Shown: positions 33,601-48,360 of the stretch, one piece after another
Position numbering within the stretch: the first letter of the stretch is position 1
Layout of the letters: each line of letters begins with the position of its first letter
Assembly: GCF_020283565.1 (NCBI RefSeq)
Contig: NC_060059.1
Location: 47,264,572 to 47,328,571, forward strand
Direction of reading: 5' to 3'
DNA length: 64,000 nucleotides
Source: Trifolium pratense
Taxonomy: Eukaryota; Streptophyta; Magnoliopsida; Fabales; Fabaceae
Made by a program: the position numbers and the translations under genes
Notes under the pieces: generated by a model
The model's input: only the letters and a program-made list of their open reading frames with translations
What the model was told of the DNA's origin: nothing
The model's database searches: none

Positions 33601-36162
33601 CGATTAGGGTTTTGTTAACGCATGTATCCTATATAAAAAGAGAGCTGTTATTTAGACATGAAAAAGTACATACATAAGATTGATATCTTCTTATTTACAC
33701 ATGTTGCACGCAAATCAATGCCAGAAAAATATTAAAAAAACCCGAAACCGTATTTTCTGTCACGTTTTTGTCGGTATTTTGTGTTGAATTATCATTTTCG
33801 ATTTAAAAATGGTAGTTTAGTATTAAATAGAAAAAAGCATGTTAACTTTTAAAAAAATAAATGTGCAGCTTTTAAGATATATTTTCTATATTTTTTTTTG
33901 AGGTTAGATATATTTTCTATATTGAGTATTTTAACATGTGTCGTTTTCGATTATCACCCTTTCATCGTTAATTTCGTTAAAAGTGTATGAATTCAATACC
34001 CTTTAGATATAAATGATTAGTTCAATTGCTTATTGTTTTTAGTTTCAAAGAGTTAATGTAAATTAAATTTTTAACTTACACACTAAGTATGCAAAAGTGA
34101 GATATTTCATGTTCAAATTCACACTACAATATATTGTCAAAAAAAAAATAATCACACTACAATATATATTTAATGTTTCTACTTTCTAGTGTCTTTTACC
34201 AAGTTGCATATACGGGACACAAAATGCTTTAATATTTTTGTTAATTATTTGTTATATTATCATTTCTAAAACTAGTGAAATAGAAATACTACATTTTAAT
34301 ATATTGGGGCAATAAAATTTTAAAAAATGTTTTTAAAAAATGATATTTTGATATTAAATATGGTGTCTATATTTTGTTTTTTGTCAAATAGGCGCATGAA
34401 AACTAATATGCGATATTGCAATTTACCTTACCAACTGAGCTAAGAGCATGAAAACTATGATGTTTATATTATATTTTAATATTCAAATAACACAACTCAT
34501 ATTTTATATGTTTGCGCTTAGGCTTGAGAAAATAAAGATAAAAAGTATACGAAGCCAAGCAAAGATATTGGGAACAATAGCTACTGTTGCAGGTGCGATG
34601 GTGATGACATTAGTTAAAGGGCCGATACTTTTAGAGACCTTCGGAGGCAAGAGCCACATCCATCATAGTGGGGGTACAAGTAGTAATCAACATACAATAC
34701 TTGGATCTGTATTGATCACCATTGGATGCTTTAGTTGGGCTTGTTTTTTTAACCTTCAAGTGAGTTATTCTGATCCTTTTTTTTTTTTTTTTTTTTGACA
34801 GTTTTCTGATCCATTGTTTCAACACTAGTATAAAATTTATTTTTATTTAATTTTTGTTTGACTTGGTACTCAACCACACAGCTTTGTTTGTGGGTCCGTT
34901 TATTTGAGATTTAAAAAAAAATGATTTTTTTTGAAAAAAATCATTTTTAAGAATTTTTTTTTTTGTAGAGATTTTGAAAAAAATCTAAAGCTATTTAACT
35001 TTTGTTTATAATCATTAAAATTTATTTTTTAAGATGGTGAGGATGATGAATCATAAAAAAAAATGATTTTGATAAAAGCTAATAAAAATAGATTCTCATT
35101 TTGATGAAAAAATGATTTTTTTATTAAAAATCTAAAACAAACACAAGTAAGATAAAAAAATAGATTTTTTTGGTGAAAAATCTGAAATAAACTGGCGCAA
35201 TGTATCTTTGGTAGGCTATTACCCTTGAAGCCTACCCTGCGGCACTCTCTCTTTCCTCATGGATATGCCTATTGGGTACAATTGAAGGTGCAGCAGTGGC
35301 TTCAATAATGGAATGGGGTCGTCCCTCAGTTTGGTCCATAAAATGGGATATGAGATTATTGTCTACTCTTTATACGGTAATTTTATTTTATTTTACTGAA
35401 TTTATATGATAAGGTTATCCAACCAAACTAATTTCAACTAAGTTATAAGAGTGGGCTAACATGTCCCGATAGTGAATTTTAATTGAATTCCCTTTAAACT
35501 CTTAATATAAATGATAAAATATAATTGAATATTGGTCTAATTTATTGTTCATTGTGAATATATATATCCAATAAACTCGTATATAAAAGATAAGGATTAC
35601 ACATGTATTGTTGAAGTTAAAGTCACCAAATAAATAATGATACTTCCATGTTAAACAATAATTAGTTTATTATAATTGGATCTAGTTATTCATGCAATCC
35701 ATTTTTTTTAGAACTATGCAAACTAATTCAAATAATATAATTTATACAAATATTCGTATACAGGGCATATTCTGCTCAGGTCTAGCGTATTACTTTCAAG
35801 GAGTAGTGATGAAAGCTAGAGGTCCAGTTTTTGTCACAACATTTAGTCCCTTATGTATGGTGATTGTTGCTATCATGGGATACTTCCTTCTTGCAGAGCA
35901 AATGTTTTTGGGAAGGTAATCATAAAAATCAAGAACTATCTATGGAATTAATCGAATTCCCACTAAATAAAATTTCATACATCAAAATTATCTAATTAAT
36001 TAAATCTTGTAATATTGCAGAGTGATTGGTGCATTTATCATTTGTTTGGGCTTGTACCTTGTTGTGTGGGGAAAAAGCAAAGATTACAATAATCCATCAA
36101 ATCCAATTATTGGAGACTCTGTTTTACCGACTAAGCAAACTACGGGTGAAAATTGTGCTTAA
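30642..36162 (+). CDS. WAT1-related / nodulin MtN21-EamA transporter (UMAMIT family), seven exons
   Basis: Exons, by splice consensus and phase: 30642-30850, 31307-31369, 31486-31602, 34522-34759, 35215-35376, 35764-35915, 36021-36162. They total 1083 nt, giving 360 residues plus stop, the normal family size. Translation starts at tandem ATGs (MMENQNQK). Family landmarks, each a stretch within a hydrophobic segment: FIAILSLQLGYAVMDVLSKA, YRHAIAFIVITPFALYFDK, PVIDQNLYFLGLKYTTATFA, MSNILPAITFILA, ILGTIATVAGAMVMTLVKG, LEAYPAALSLSSWICLLG, GLAYYFQGVVMKARGPVF, FSPLCMVIVAIMGYFLLAEQ. Two EamA repeats with about ten membrane helices are expected. UMAMIT/WAT1 proteins move amino acids or auxin at the plasma membrane or tonoplast; the substrate here is unknown. 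All introns are GT-AG and no lesion is seen. Confidence 0.92.
31990..32971 (+). mobile_element. Truncated retroposon (LINE-like) in intron 3
   Basis: This block is much richer in G and T than the rest of the intron (runs such as GTGGTGGTTGTGGTC) and ends in a pure A11 tract (32961-32971), as a 5'-truncated LINE or SINE in sense orientation would. No reverse-transcriptase motif and no target duplication were found. The short frames (e.g. 32037-32420) are low-complexity Phe/Leu/Trp-rich and not believable proteins. Confidence 0.4.
33185..33515. mobile_element. Fold-back MITE in intron 3
   Basis: Two arms of about 160 bp are inverted copies of each other around about 33345. For example the left-arm stretches TTGGATTGAAAGTTTATATC and GTTATTGAGACCCATCAAGA match, inverted, GATATAAATTTTCAATCCAA and TCTTGATGTGTCTCAATAAC on the right. 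A transcript could form a long hairpin here. Confidence 0.7.
34893..35199. mobile_element. Inverted-repeat MITE in intron 4
   Basis: The left end reads CCGTTTATTTGAGATTT and the right end AAATCTGAAATAAACTGG (inverse GTTTATTTCAGATTT). It is AT-rich, about 307 bp, and stops about 15 bp before the exon 5 acceptor at 35214, so it has likely replaced the native polypyrimidine region. The target duplication is not resolved. Confidence 0.55.
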
Positions 36163-37309
36163 AGTACGTGAACAAGTGGTAGAGTGTATTTTTAGTATTT
36201 TTTTTATGTTGTTGAATTTTGGATTTTATATTTAATTTTGGATTTTATATTTATATAATATAATATATGTACGTCAACAAGTACAAAATGACTTACTAAT
36301 AATTATTATTATTATTGAAATGTCAATGTTCAATTTTAATTATCATTATCACGATTATGAGACATTTCAGATAGTTGTTCAACTACCACGTCATTTAAAC
36401 TTTAAAATTAGTTCCTTTCGGATTCAGATTTTCTCCTTAACCAACTGTCTCTTCCAAATTCTGACCTATTAGATTAAATCTTATGATCAAAATTTTAAAT
36501 GTTCAACAAATTAAAAACAATCTTTGGACTAAACCCTAAATTCAAATCGCAAAAAAGAGCCTCTTGAAACCTATTTGCTTCTTGCGACTATAAAGATTCA
36601 CACAACGAAGTAACAACATAATTCGAAACCAATATTCCAAATATGTTACCTTTGGATGAATAAATAGTTTTTTTTTTGAAAAAAAAAAGAAGAAAGATAC
36701 GTGGAATGATAGCAGGCCTTGGATTAATCTGTTGGTCGAACGCGCAATTTAAAAAGGTAGGAAGCAGTTCCCGCAATAAAGTTAGAGGATCCCGCAAGGA
36801 ACTAGGATTAAAGACAATTTATGGATTTACTGAACTTAGAAATAAGGTGATTTTTGTGTGAATAAATAGTGTGAATTTATTGTTTCCTAGAATGGTAACC
36901 ATAAATTATTATCACAAAGGAGTTGTTGAGCCCTCCTTTTCATAGTACCTACCTACATACCTCATTCAAATTGAATCAAATAAATGTCTACAACAAAAAA
37001 GTGAAAAACTTGTGCTTAATCTCAGAGATCGGAATAATACCCTAGCCATCTGGTAAACCACTTTACTCTGTAATTTCTTTTTCAGTGTTGTTACAATTTC
37101 ATATGCAACTTAGTGGAATTTTATATGCATTTTCTGTCTTTCAAGTCATAAACTCTAATGAAAGGTAACATTCATAGAAACCACTACTACTCTGTCCGAT
37201 TCATTATCCTCTTTTCTTTTGTTTCTACTTTAATGAGTGTATTCTATTATGTATGCTATGCATGTAGCCAGCCATGTATATATTATTATGATCATGATTC
37301 ATGATTTTA
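36163..37309. other. Intergenic region between the transporter gene and the MORN pseudogene
   Basis: It contains the 3' UTR and probable polyadenylation region of the transporter gene (AATATAATATATG near 36255). A short stretch (36700-36840) has an open frame but no recognisable protein. No terminal repeats seen. Confidence 0.45.
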
Positions 37310-37696
37310 TTGTTTCTTGTAAGATGTAGTTTTAAAGAGAAGTCCTTCTCAAATGGTGATGTCTACTTTGGTAATTTCAAGAGCGAACTTTTCCATGGGT
37401 ATGGAAAGTACACATGGTCAAATGGAAAAATCTATGAGGGCAATTGGGTTGATGGAAAAAGGACAGGGAAAGGGTGTTACATTACATATGGCCATCTGGA
37501 GATAAGTATGAAGGCCAATTTGTTGATGAAAAGTTGACAGGAAACGGAATACACATATGGCCATCTGGACACAAGTACGAGGGTGGATTTCTTGATGGTA
37601 ACGGCACCGGACGGAACTTGGAAGGATGGAAGTATCTACATTGGAAATTGGAAAAAAGGTAAAATGGATAATGGATGGAAGAGGGGTTATGAATTA
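37310..37696 (+). pseudogene. MORN-repeat protein gene, 5' part (broken)
   Basis: Five MORN motifs (YxGxWxxGxxxGxGxxxxxxG) follow one another: NGDVYFGNFKSELFHGYGKY, IYEGNWVDGKRTGKG, KYEGQFVDEKLTGNG, KYEGGFLDGNGTG and IYIGNWKKGKMD. The style is that of the N-terminal MORN array of plant phosphatidylinositol-4-phosphate 5-kinases and related proteins; MORN arrays bind membranes or regulate partner domains. No kinase domain is present. Frame changes occur near 37473, near 37610 and near 37665, and a 10.56-kb retrotransposon array interrupts it at 37697. The gene resumes at 48256. Confidence 0.8.
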
Positions 37697-39295
<1,599 letters not shown>

Positions 39296-42255
39296 ATCCC
39301 CCACTTGAATTTAAAAGAAAATTCCAAAATATCGTAGGACGCTTCTAAAAGATTGTGCATAAGCAAATGTGTCTATGACTTGAACCTTTACATAGCAAGT
39401 AAGAGCCCGATTTAGTAAGAGTGACACTTGTCTTGAACTCTATCTCGGATTTTTCTCAAACCCGCACACAACCTTTTCTTAAGGTGTATCTTTATAGCCC
39501 GTGCTTTAATGGCCTTGCACGTGTATCCCAATTTCATGAACGCTTTAGGAATTCGCCTCTAAATTCCATAGGAACCGGCCTTAGTTCCACATTCATATAG
39601 GTGAGTCTATCAAGAGTACTCCTGAAGCTCGGTACTCCACTCATACAGAGTATAGATCTCATTAAGAGTTTTATTATCTCATCATTTCGCTTTCAGGAAT
39701 CATGCTTTTCTTATTTTTACTTGCATGATCATCTTTAACTCCTCACATCTTGTTATTACCCATTGAACCTATTTCTTGGGATCTCCAGTCATTTAGGTTG
39801 GGTTTCCATCATGAGAAATTCATTTAGGCGTTAGTGTCATCTTTCCAGATGTATAATGGACTTCCTCTTTAGCTATTCCTTTCGTCAAAAGATCTGCTAA
39901 ATTTTTCATCAGTGTGTTCATGACCCATTCTTACAACACTTTAGAGACTATCTATCTCACTGTGTTGTGCTTTCTTTTTATTCGACGTCTTTTACTATTA
40001 TAATAACGGTTATCAATTTATGCAATAGCCGCGGTACTATCGCAATGGATCAACACATCTGGCATAGATTATTCCATAAAGGAATCTCAAATAGCAAGCA
40101 ACCAACTTGCTTCTTCACTAGTTGTGGCTAATGGTATCATATCAGACTCCATATTGGATTAAGCCAATATATATAGTTTTTTTCTCTGATTTCCAAGATA
40201 CAGTTTCTCTACTATATATTTCAAATATATAGTCACTAATTGTTTTTGAATCATATAATAATGTATTCCAATCTACATCACTGAATCCTTCAAGAACATC
40301 AGAAAATCTATAATAATGTAATATGAGATTCATGGTCATTTTTATCTCATGAATCTCTCAATAGCATATCAATGCTAGTTCTTCGGTTTACTAACAAACC
40401 GGCACAACAGTACCACGACATATGCAATGCTACGACATATAATGTCGGGTCATGTACAATTAGTGACATACCGAATGCCAATAATGCTTTCATATATTCT
40501 GATTGTATTACACTTTCAACAGTGCTCCTCCATAGTTTTTAAACTAGGATCATATAGTATGCAAACAAGTTTGCTTCCGTAAATATATTTCTTTAAAACT
40601 TTCTCATCATAGTGAGATTGATTTAAGGAAATTTGCATTCATGAATCAATAATCTCAATATCCAAGATTACATTTACTTCGAAATTCATTTGACAATCAT
40701 CAAATTGTCAAACTTTTCATGTCATTTCATATGACTTGTTTAAGACTCTACAAAGTCTTATCCAACTTATCGACTTTAGTTTTCATGCCCATGAGTTAAA
40801 AAAAATATTTAGGTTGTTCCATAAAAAATTCTTCTTCCAATTCACTATTTAGAAAAGTAGTTATAACATTCATTTGGCCTTATGGATATTATTCTTGTAA
40901 TTGGAGAAAACATGTTGAAAAGATATATATTTGTTTTCCTTTCTAAAATTTATTTATAATCATTCAATTTTTATTCATGAGGCAAGTCTACTAAATGTCA
41001 AGTCTTATTAGACAATAGATAATTCATCTCATCATTTACGGCTACAACCATAAATCAGCATCCAAGAAAGACAGTTTCTTGGAGGTTCGTTGGATCATCT
41101 TCTAATCCATAATCCATAAACCATATAACAGGTTCATACTTTTTAGCAACTTTTGCTATCTTACCTCTTTGAGGTTCTATTACATCTTGTTTGATGTTCT
41201 CATTACAGTTTCTGATCACTAGAATGTAACCAGGTACAATGCCCCCACTAGAGCCCCCACTATTTCTCAATTTAAAGAGAAATTCAATTTCATATATAGA
41301 GATCAACATCTTTTGATTCTATGATCATTTTAGCATTTAGGCTACAACCTATAAGCTTTGATGTTAATTGTGTATCAACAAATACACATTCATGGGCTTT
41401 ACTAGTGAGTTTAACTCTCTTGGAGTCGAGAATTTGATCCTACGTCAAATTACTCCAAGTTCAAAAAAATAAGACAAGTTAAATTGTCTTTTCTACAAAA
41501 TTTCACAAGTGAATTTTGTTCTTGCACTTAGGCACTCTATTTAACACAAAACCAACCAGTTAATTGAATTCCCCCACTAATGAGATACAATGTCGAAATT
41601 AAACATGACTGTAACAACTAGCTCGGTAAAAGGTTCTTTATTTTTTTTTTATTTTTATAATTTTTTTCGCTTTACAGTTCATCTCAAAAGAGTAAGTTGT
41701 AGTTGTTTCATGTGTAATTTAATTCTCATTAGAAAATGTGGGAATCATATTTTGTGCCTTAACAAAATGAAGTTACTTGACTTTCTTATTGAACTAATTT
41801 TCAATTTCAATTCAAACGAATTAAAACATGTCAAGAACATCATTTATCACTGTTATCTTCCATAAGATTTATGAAAAATAATCTCAACATTCATTAACAA
41901 AAGTGATGAGTATCTTTTTCTGTTTATAGTGTTGTTGTTCGAGACAACAAGCACTTCCTTATTTTTCTGATCTTGCTCCACAACTTTGTCTTTCAAAAGA
42001 AGTCAAGTTATCAAACTTTCAAGTGTATCTTGTTTAGACTTTTTATCCTTTTTGAACTAGTTCAATTATTTCAAATACAATTGAAATATAATCCTTCAAC
42101 ACGTTAGCAACTCTTATTTTTCAAAAAATATAATTTATGTTGCTAATGTTTGAAGTGATTCCCTTCAAACCAAAATGGTTTACCATAATCAGCGACATTA
42201 TAATATGAACCAGTAATTTCTTCGGTAGTCATGGCAGAAAGAAACGTCTTAAAAT
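39296..42255 (-). pseudogene. Degraded copia internal region, unit 1
   Basis: Minus-strand remnants in order: a gag start (ATG at 42232, MTTEEITGSYYNVADYG...FEGNHFKH then stop); a stretch typical of the integrase/RT linker (41309-41055: SGGIVPGYILVIRN; YGLEDDPTNLQETV); scattered RT pieces; and RNase H (around 40140-39960: LATTSEEASWLLA, then VLIHCDSTAAIA). The pol terminus is at about 39910-39840 (NLADLLTKGIAKEEVH). Stops and deletions are frequent, most of integrase and RT is missing, and it cannot move itself. Confidence 0.8.
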
Positions 42256-43780
42256 TGTTGTTTTCGGATTTTAAAAACCCGTTAAAAATAATTTTTACAG
42301 CCACCGAAGAGATTACTGGTTTGAGTCGCGGACTAGGTCGTTCTCTTTAAGAAGTTTCGTGGCACTGCCCAAAATCGTGCAAGCAGACTATCAACCACGC
42401 CGTCCCAGGATAAAACAGCCCAGTTACAACTGTATACCGATATGCTACTGCACGGTAGAAATCGGTCAAAGAATACACCTTCTTGAATGGTACTACAATA
42501 CCACTCGAATTGATGCTACAACATCAATCTATGATTCATCGGTGATTCAGTGGTACTACAATACCACTCAAATTGATGCTACAACCTCAATCTATGAATC
42601 AACGGTACTACGATACCACATGCGGTACTACAATACCACATGTATTGATGATACTACAATATCAATCAATATAATGACACTGAGGTCACTCCAATATGGT
42701 ACTAAGACCAATCTTCAATCCAAGGGATAATGGTATTAAGACCATAATTTATTTGAAGGAACTAGTGATATTTTGATCACTCTCAAACCAATTAACACTA
42801 ATAATAATATTATCAGTATCACATAATACATAGAATAAACTTTTTCTTCTCTAAACAATTATTAGCATAACCAAATAAAAGAACTAATTTATGTGTCTAC
42901 ACTGACAAATTCTTTTATTCTAATTTTAACATGACACAATTTCAACGTACCTGATTCATTGAAAAAATGCACCACGAAATTATAATACTAGCAACTTATA
43001 TGATTGATTTTACATTACCACACATATTGTTAACATAATTCCAATTTAACCATTAACACAATTTTTATCCAACTGATAGAAAAACAAGTTGACACAAGTT
43101 GGAGCCTTTCATGTTTCCTTATATATATATATATATATACACATGGTTAATTATAAACTCTATACATCAAATGAGTTTCAATTGGAATTAACTAGCAAAT
43201 TCATGAATATGAATATAGCATGTTATTATAGAGAAAAGACAATGTTACTGATTCACGCATCAAAAGTAAGGACTAAGAATACCTAAAGTGATAGTACGTA
43301 TAGCACTAACATATTATTGCCACAAGATATTCATTAGAAGAATTCTTTGTCATAGCAAGCACCTCTTTAATTTCAATTCTAGTAGAGCAACAACTCTACC
43401 ACAATTCTGATAGAGCAACCAATCTACCCCACCCGTGATATTTGTTTTTAGTATAAGATTCATCCATGTATCAAAAAGGGCTACGGCCGTTCTTCTTATA
43501 TTGTTGTTCACTTGATATTCACAAAAAAAAAAAAAAAAATAGAGGCCACCGCTTATAGAGCATAGGTTTTCTTAGTGTAGCAATCAATAAGAGTTATTCT
43601 CCTATAAATTTAACGGTTACAAATTGATGGAAAATAAATCATAATAAACTTAATTTATTTATTTATTTATTTCCTCAAAATACACACTAGTATGCTACAA
43701 CACATTAGTATGTTCAAGTACCCGATATGAGATTCAATTTTATTTTCAATTCACACACCAATGTGAACTTTGTTCCAACA
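42256..43780 (-). repeat. LTR 2 (shared middle LTR) of the tandem copia array
   Basis: 1525 bp; same termini as LTR 1. It is followed on its right by the PPT of unit 2, so it serves as 3' LTR of one unit and 5' LTR of the other. Confidence 0.88.
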
Positions 43781-46741
43781 ATCCCCCACTTGAATTTAAA
43801 AGAAAATTCCAAAATATCGTAGGACGCTTCTAAAAGATTGTGCATAAGCAAATGTGTCTATGACTTGAACCTTTACATAGCAAGTAAGAGCCCGATTTAG
43901 TAAGAGTGACACTTGTCTTGAACTCTATCTCGGATTTTTCTCAAACCCGCACACAACCTTTTCTTAAGGTGTATCTTTATAGCCCGTGCTTTAATGGCCT
44001 TGCACGTGTATCCCAATTTCATGAACGCTTTAGGAATTCGCCTCTAAATTCCATAGGAACCGGCCTTAGTTCCACATTCATATAGGTGAGTCTATCAAGA
44101 GTACTCCTGAAGCTCGGTACTCCACTCATACAGAGTATAGATCTCATTAAGAGTTTTATTATCTCATCATTTCGCTTTCAGGAATCATGCTTTTCTTATT
44201 TTTACTTGCATGATCATCTTTAACTCCTCACATCTTGTTATTACCCATTGAACCTATTTCTTGGGATCTCCAGTCATTTAGGTTGGGTTTCCATCATGAG
44301 AAATTCATTTAGGCGTTAGTGCCATCTTTCCAGATGTATAATGGACTTCCTCTTTAGCTATTCCTTTCGTCAAAAGATCTGCTAAATTTTTCATCAGTGT
44401 GTTCATGACCCATTCTTACAACACTTTAGAGACTATCTATCTCACTGTGTTGTGCTTTCTTTTTATTCGACGTCTTTTACTATTATAATAACGGTTATCA
44501 ATTTATGCAATAGCCGCGGTACTATCGCAATGGATCAACACATCTGGCATAGATTATTCCATAAAGGAATCTCAAATAGCAAGCAACCAACTTGCTTCTT
44601 CACTAGTTGTGGCTAATGGTATCATATCAGACTCCATATTGGATTAAGCCAATATATATAGTTTTTTTCTCTGATTTCCAAGATACAGTTTCTCTACTAT
44701 ATATTTCAAATATATAGTCACTAATTGTTTTTGAATCATATAATAATGTATTCCAATCTACATCACTGAATCCTTCAAGAACATCAGAAAATCTATAATA
44801 ATGTAATATGAGATTCATGGTCATTTTTATCTCATGAATCTCTCAATAGCATATCAATGCTAGTTCTTCGGTTTACTAACAAACCGGCACAACAGTACCA
44901 CGACATATGCAATGCTACGACATATAATGTCGGGTCATGTACAATTAGTGACATACCGAATGCCAATAATGCTTTCATATATTCTGATTGTATTACACTT
45001 TCAACAGTGCTCCTCCATAGTTTTTAAACTAGGATCATATAGTATGCAAACAAGTTTGCTTCCGTAAATATATTTCTTTAAAACTTTCTCATCATAGTGA
45101 GATTGATTTAAGGAAATTTGCATTCATGAATCAATAATCTCAATATCCAAGATTACATTTACTTCGAAATTCATTTGACAATCATCAAATTGTCAAACTT
45201 TTCATGTCATTTCATATGACTTGTTTAAGACTCTACAAAGTCTTATCCAACTTATCGACTTTAGTTTTCATGCCCATGAGTTAAAAAAAATATTTAGGTT
45301 GTTCCATAAAAAATTCTTCTTCCAATTCACTATTTAGAAAAGTAGTTATAACATTCATTTGGCCTTATGGATATTATTCTTGTAATTGGAGAAAACATGT
45401 TGAAAAGATATATATTTGTTTTCCTTTCTAAAATTTATTTATAATCATTCAATTTTTATTCATGAGGCAAGTCTACTAAATGTCAAGTCTTATTAGACAA
45501 TAGATAATTCATCTCATCATTTACGGCTACAACCATAAATCAGCATCCAAGAAAGACAGTTTCTTGGAGGTTCGTTGGATCATCTTCTAATCCATAATCC
45601 ATAAACCATATAACAGGTTCATACTTTTTAGCAACTTTTGCTATCTTACCTCTTTGAGGTTCTATTACATCTTGTTTGATGTTCTCATTACAGTTTCTGA
45701 TCACTAGAATGTAACCAGGTACAATGCCCCCACTAGAGCCCCCACTATTTCTCAATTTAAAGAGAAATTCAATTTCATATATAGAGATCAACATCTTTTG
45801 ATTCTATGATCATTTTAGCATTTAGGCTACAACCTATAAGCTTTGATGTTAATTGTGTATCAACAAATACACATTCATGGGCTTTACTAGTGAGTTTAAC
45901 TCTCTTGGAGTCGAGAATTTGATCCTACGTCAAATTACTCCAAGTTCAAAAAAATAAGACAAGTTAAATTGTCTTTTCTACAAAATTTCACAAGTGAATT
46001 TTGTTCTTGCACTTAGGCACTCTATTTAACACAAAACCAACCAGTTAATTGAATTCCCCCACTAATGAGATACAATGTCGAAATTAAACATGACTGTAAC
46101 AACTAGCTCGGTAAAAGGTTCTTTATTTTTTTTTTTATTTTTATAATTTTTTTCGCTTTACAGTTCATCTCAAAAGAGTAAGTTGTAGTTGTTTCATGTG
46201 TAATTTAATTCTCATTAAAAAATGTGGGAATCATATTTTGTGCCTTAACAAAATGAAGTTACTTGACTTTCTTATTGAACTAATTTTCAATTTCAATTCA
46301 AACGAATTAAAACATGTCAAGAACATCATTTATCACTGTTATCTTCCATAAGATTTATGAAAAATAATCTCAACATTCATTAACAAAAGTGATGAGTATC
46401 TTTTTCTGTTTATAGTGTTGTTGTTCGAGACAACAAGCACTTCCTTATTTTTCTGATCTTGCTCCACAACTTTGTCTTTCAAAAGAAGTCAAGTTATCAA
46501 ACTTTCAAGTGTATCTTGTTTAGACTTTTTATCCTTTTTGAACTAGTTCAATTATTTCAAATACAATTGAAATATAATCCTTCAACACGTTAGCAACTCT
46601 TATTTTTCAAAAAATATAATTTATGTTGCTAATGTTTGAAGTGATTCCCTTCAAACCAAAATGGTTTACCATAATCAGCGACATTATAATATGAACCAGT
46701 AATTTCTTCGGTAGTCATGGCAGAAAGAAACGTCTTAAAAT
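43781..46741 (-). pseudogene. Degraded copia internal region, unit 2
   Basis: A near-exact copy of unit 1, including the same stop codons and deletions. For example the 84-codon fragment at 45794-45540 is identical in translation to 41309-41055, and the 65-codon fragment at 44824-44627 to 40339-40142. A few single-base differences exist, for instance T in one and C in the other at 39832/44323. Confidence 0.85.
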
Positions 46742-48255
46742 TGTTGTTTTCGGATTTTAAAAACCCGTTAAAAATAATTTTTACAGCCACCGAAGAGATT
46801 ACTGGGTTGAGTCGCGGACTATAGGTCGCTCTCTTTAAGACGTTTCGTGGCAATGCCCAAAATCGTGCAAGCAGACTATCAACCACGCCGTCCCAGAATA
46901 AAACAGCCCAGTTACAACTGTATACCGATATGCTACTGCACGGTAGAAATCGGTCAAAGAATACACCTTCTTGAATGGTACTACAATACCACTCGAATTG
47001 ATGCTACAACATCAATCTATGATTCATCGGTGATTCAGTGGTACTACAATACCACTCAAATTGATGCTACAACCTCAATCTATGAATCAACGGTACTACG
47101 ATACCACATGCGGTACTACAATACCACATGTATTGATGATACTACAATATCAATCAATATAATGACACTGAGGTCACTCCAATATGGTACTAAGACCAAT
47201 CTTCAATCCAAGGGATAATGGTATTAAGACCATAATTTATTTGAAGGAACTAGTGATATTTTGATCACTCTCAAACCAATTAACACTAATAATAATATTA
47301 TCAGTATCACATAATACATAGAATAAACTTTTTCTTCTCTAAACAATTATTAGCATAACCAAATAAAAGAACTAATTTATGTGTCTACACTGACAAATTC
47401 TTTTATTCTAATTTTAACATGACACAATTTCAACGTACCTGATTCATTGAAAAAATGCACCACGAAATTATAATACTAGCAACTTATATGATTGATTTTA
47501 CATTACCACACATATTGTTAACATAATTCCAATTTAACCATTAACACAATTTTTATCCAACTGATAGAAAAACAAGTTGACACAAGTTGGAGCCTTTCAT
47601 GTTTCCTTATAATATATATATATATATACATGGTTAATTATAAACTCTATACATCAAATGAGTTTCAATTGGAATTAACTAGCAAATTCATGAATATGAA
47701 TATAGCATGTTATTATAGAGAAAAGACAATGTTACTGATTCACGCATCAAAAGTAAGGACTAAGAATACCTGAAGTGATAGTACGTATAGCACTAACATA
47801 TTATTGCCACAAGATATTCATTAGAAGAATTCTTTGTCATAGCAAGCACCTCTTTAATTTCAATTCTAGTAGAGCAACAACTCTACCACAATTCGGATAG
47901 AGCAACCAATCTACCCCACCCGGGATATTTGTTTTTAGTATAAGATTCATCCATGTATCAAAAAGGGCTACGGCCGTTCTTCTTATATTGTTGTTCACTT
48001 GATATTCACAAAAAAAAAAAATAGAGGCCACCGCTTATAGAACATAGGTTTTCTTAGTGTAGCAATCAATAAGAGTTATTCTCCTATAAATTTAACGGTT
48101 ACAAATTGATGGAAAATAAATCATAATAAACTTAATTTATTTATTTATTTCCTCAAAATACACACTAGTATGCTACAACACACTAGTATGTTCAAGTACC
48201 CGATATGAGATTCAATTTTATTTTCAATTCACACACCAATGTGAACTTTGTTCCA
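46742..48255 (-). repeat. LTR 3 of the tandem copia array
   Basis: 1514 bp. It starts like LTRs 1 and 2 but ends at GTTCCA without the final ACA, where MORN coding sequence resumes at once. It carries a few more substitutions than LTR 2 near its left end (e.g. GACTATAGGTCGCTC for GACTAGGTCGTTC). Confidence 0.88.
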
Positions 48256-48360
48256 GCTAATGGTGATGTTTTTTATGGTTGTTGGTCAAATGGACTTAGA
48301 CATGGATATGGAGTTATTAGATTTGCAAATGGAGAAATCTTATGTTTCTTGCTTTCGTAT
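48256..48360 (+). pseudogene. MORN-repeat protein gene, continuation after the insertion
   Basis: Reads A-NGDVFYGCWSNGLRHGYG and VIRFANGEI, a sixth MORN motif that continues the pattern broken at 37696. After about 48355 the similarity fades (CFLLSYEV then stop), so the rest of the gene, including any catalytic domain, is absent here. Confidence 0.75.
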
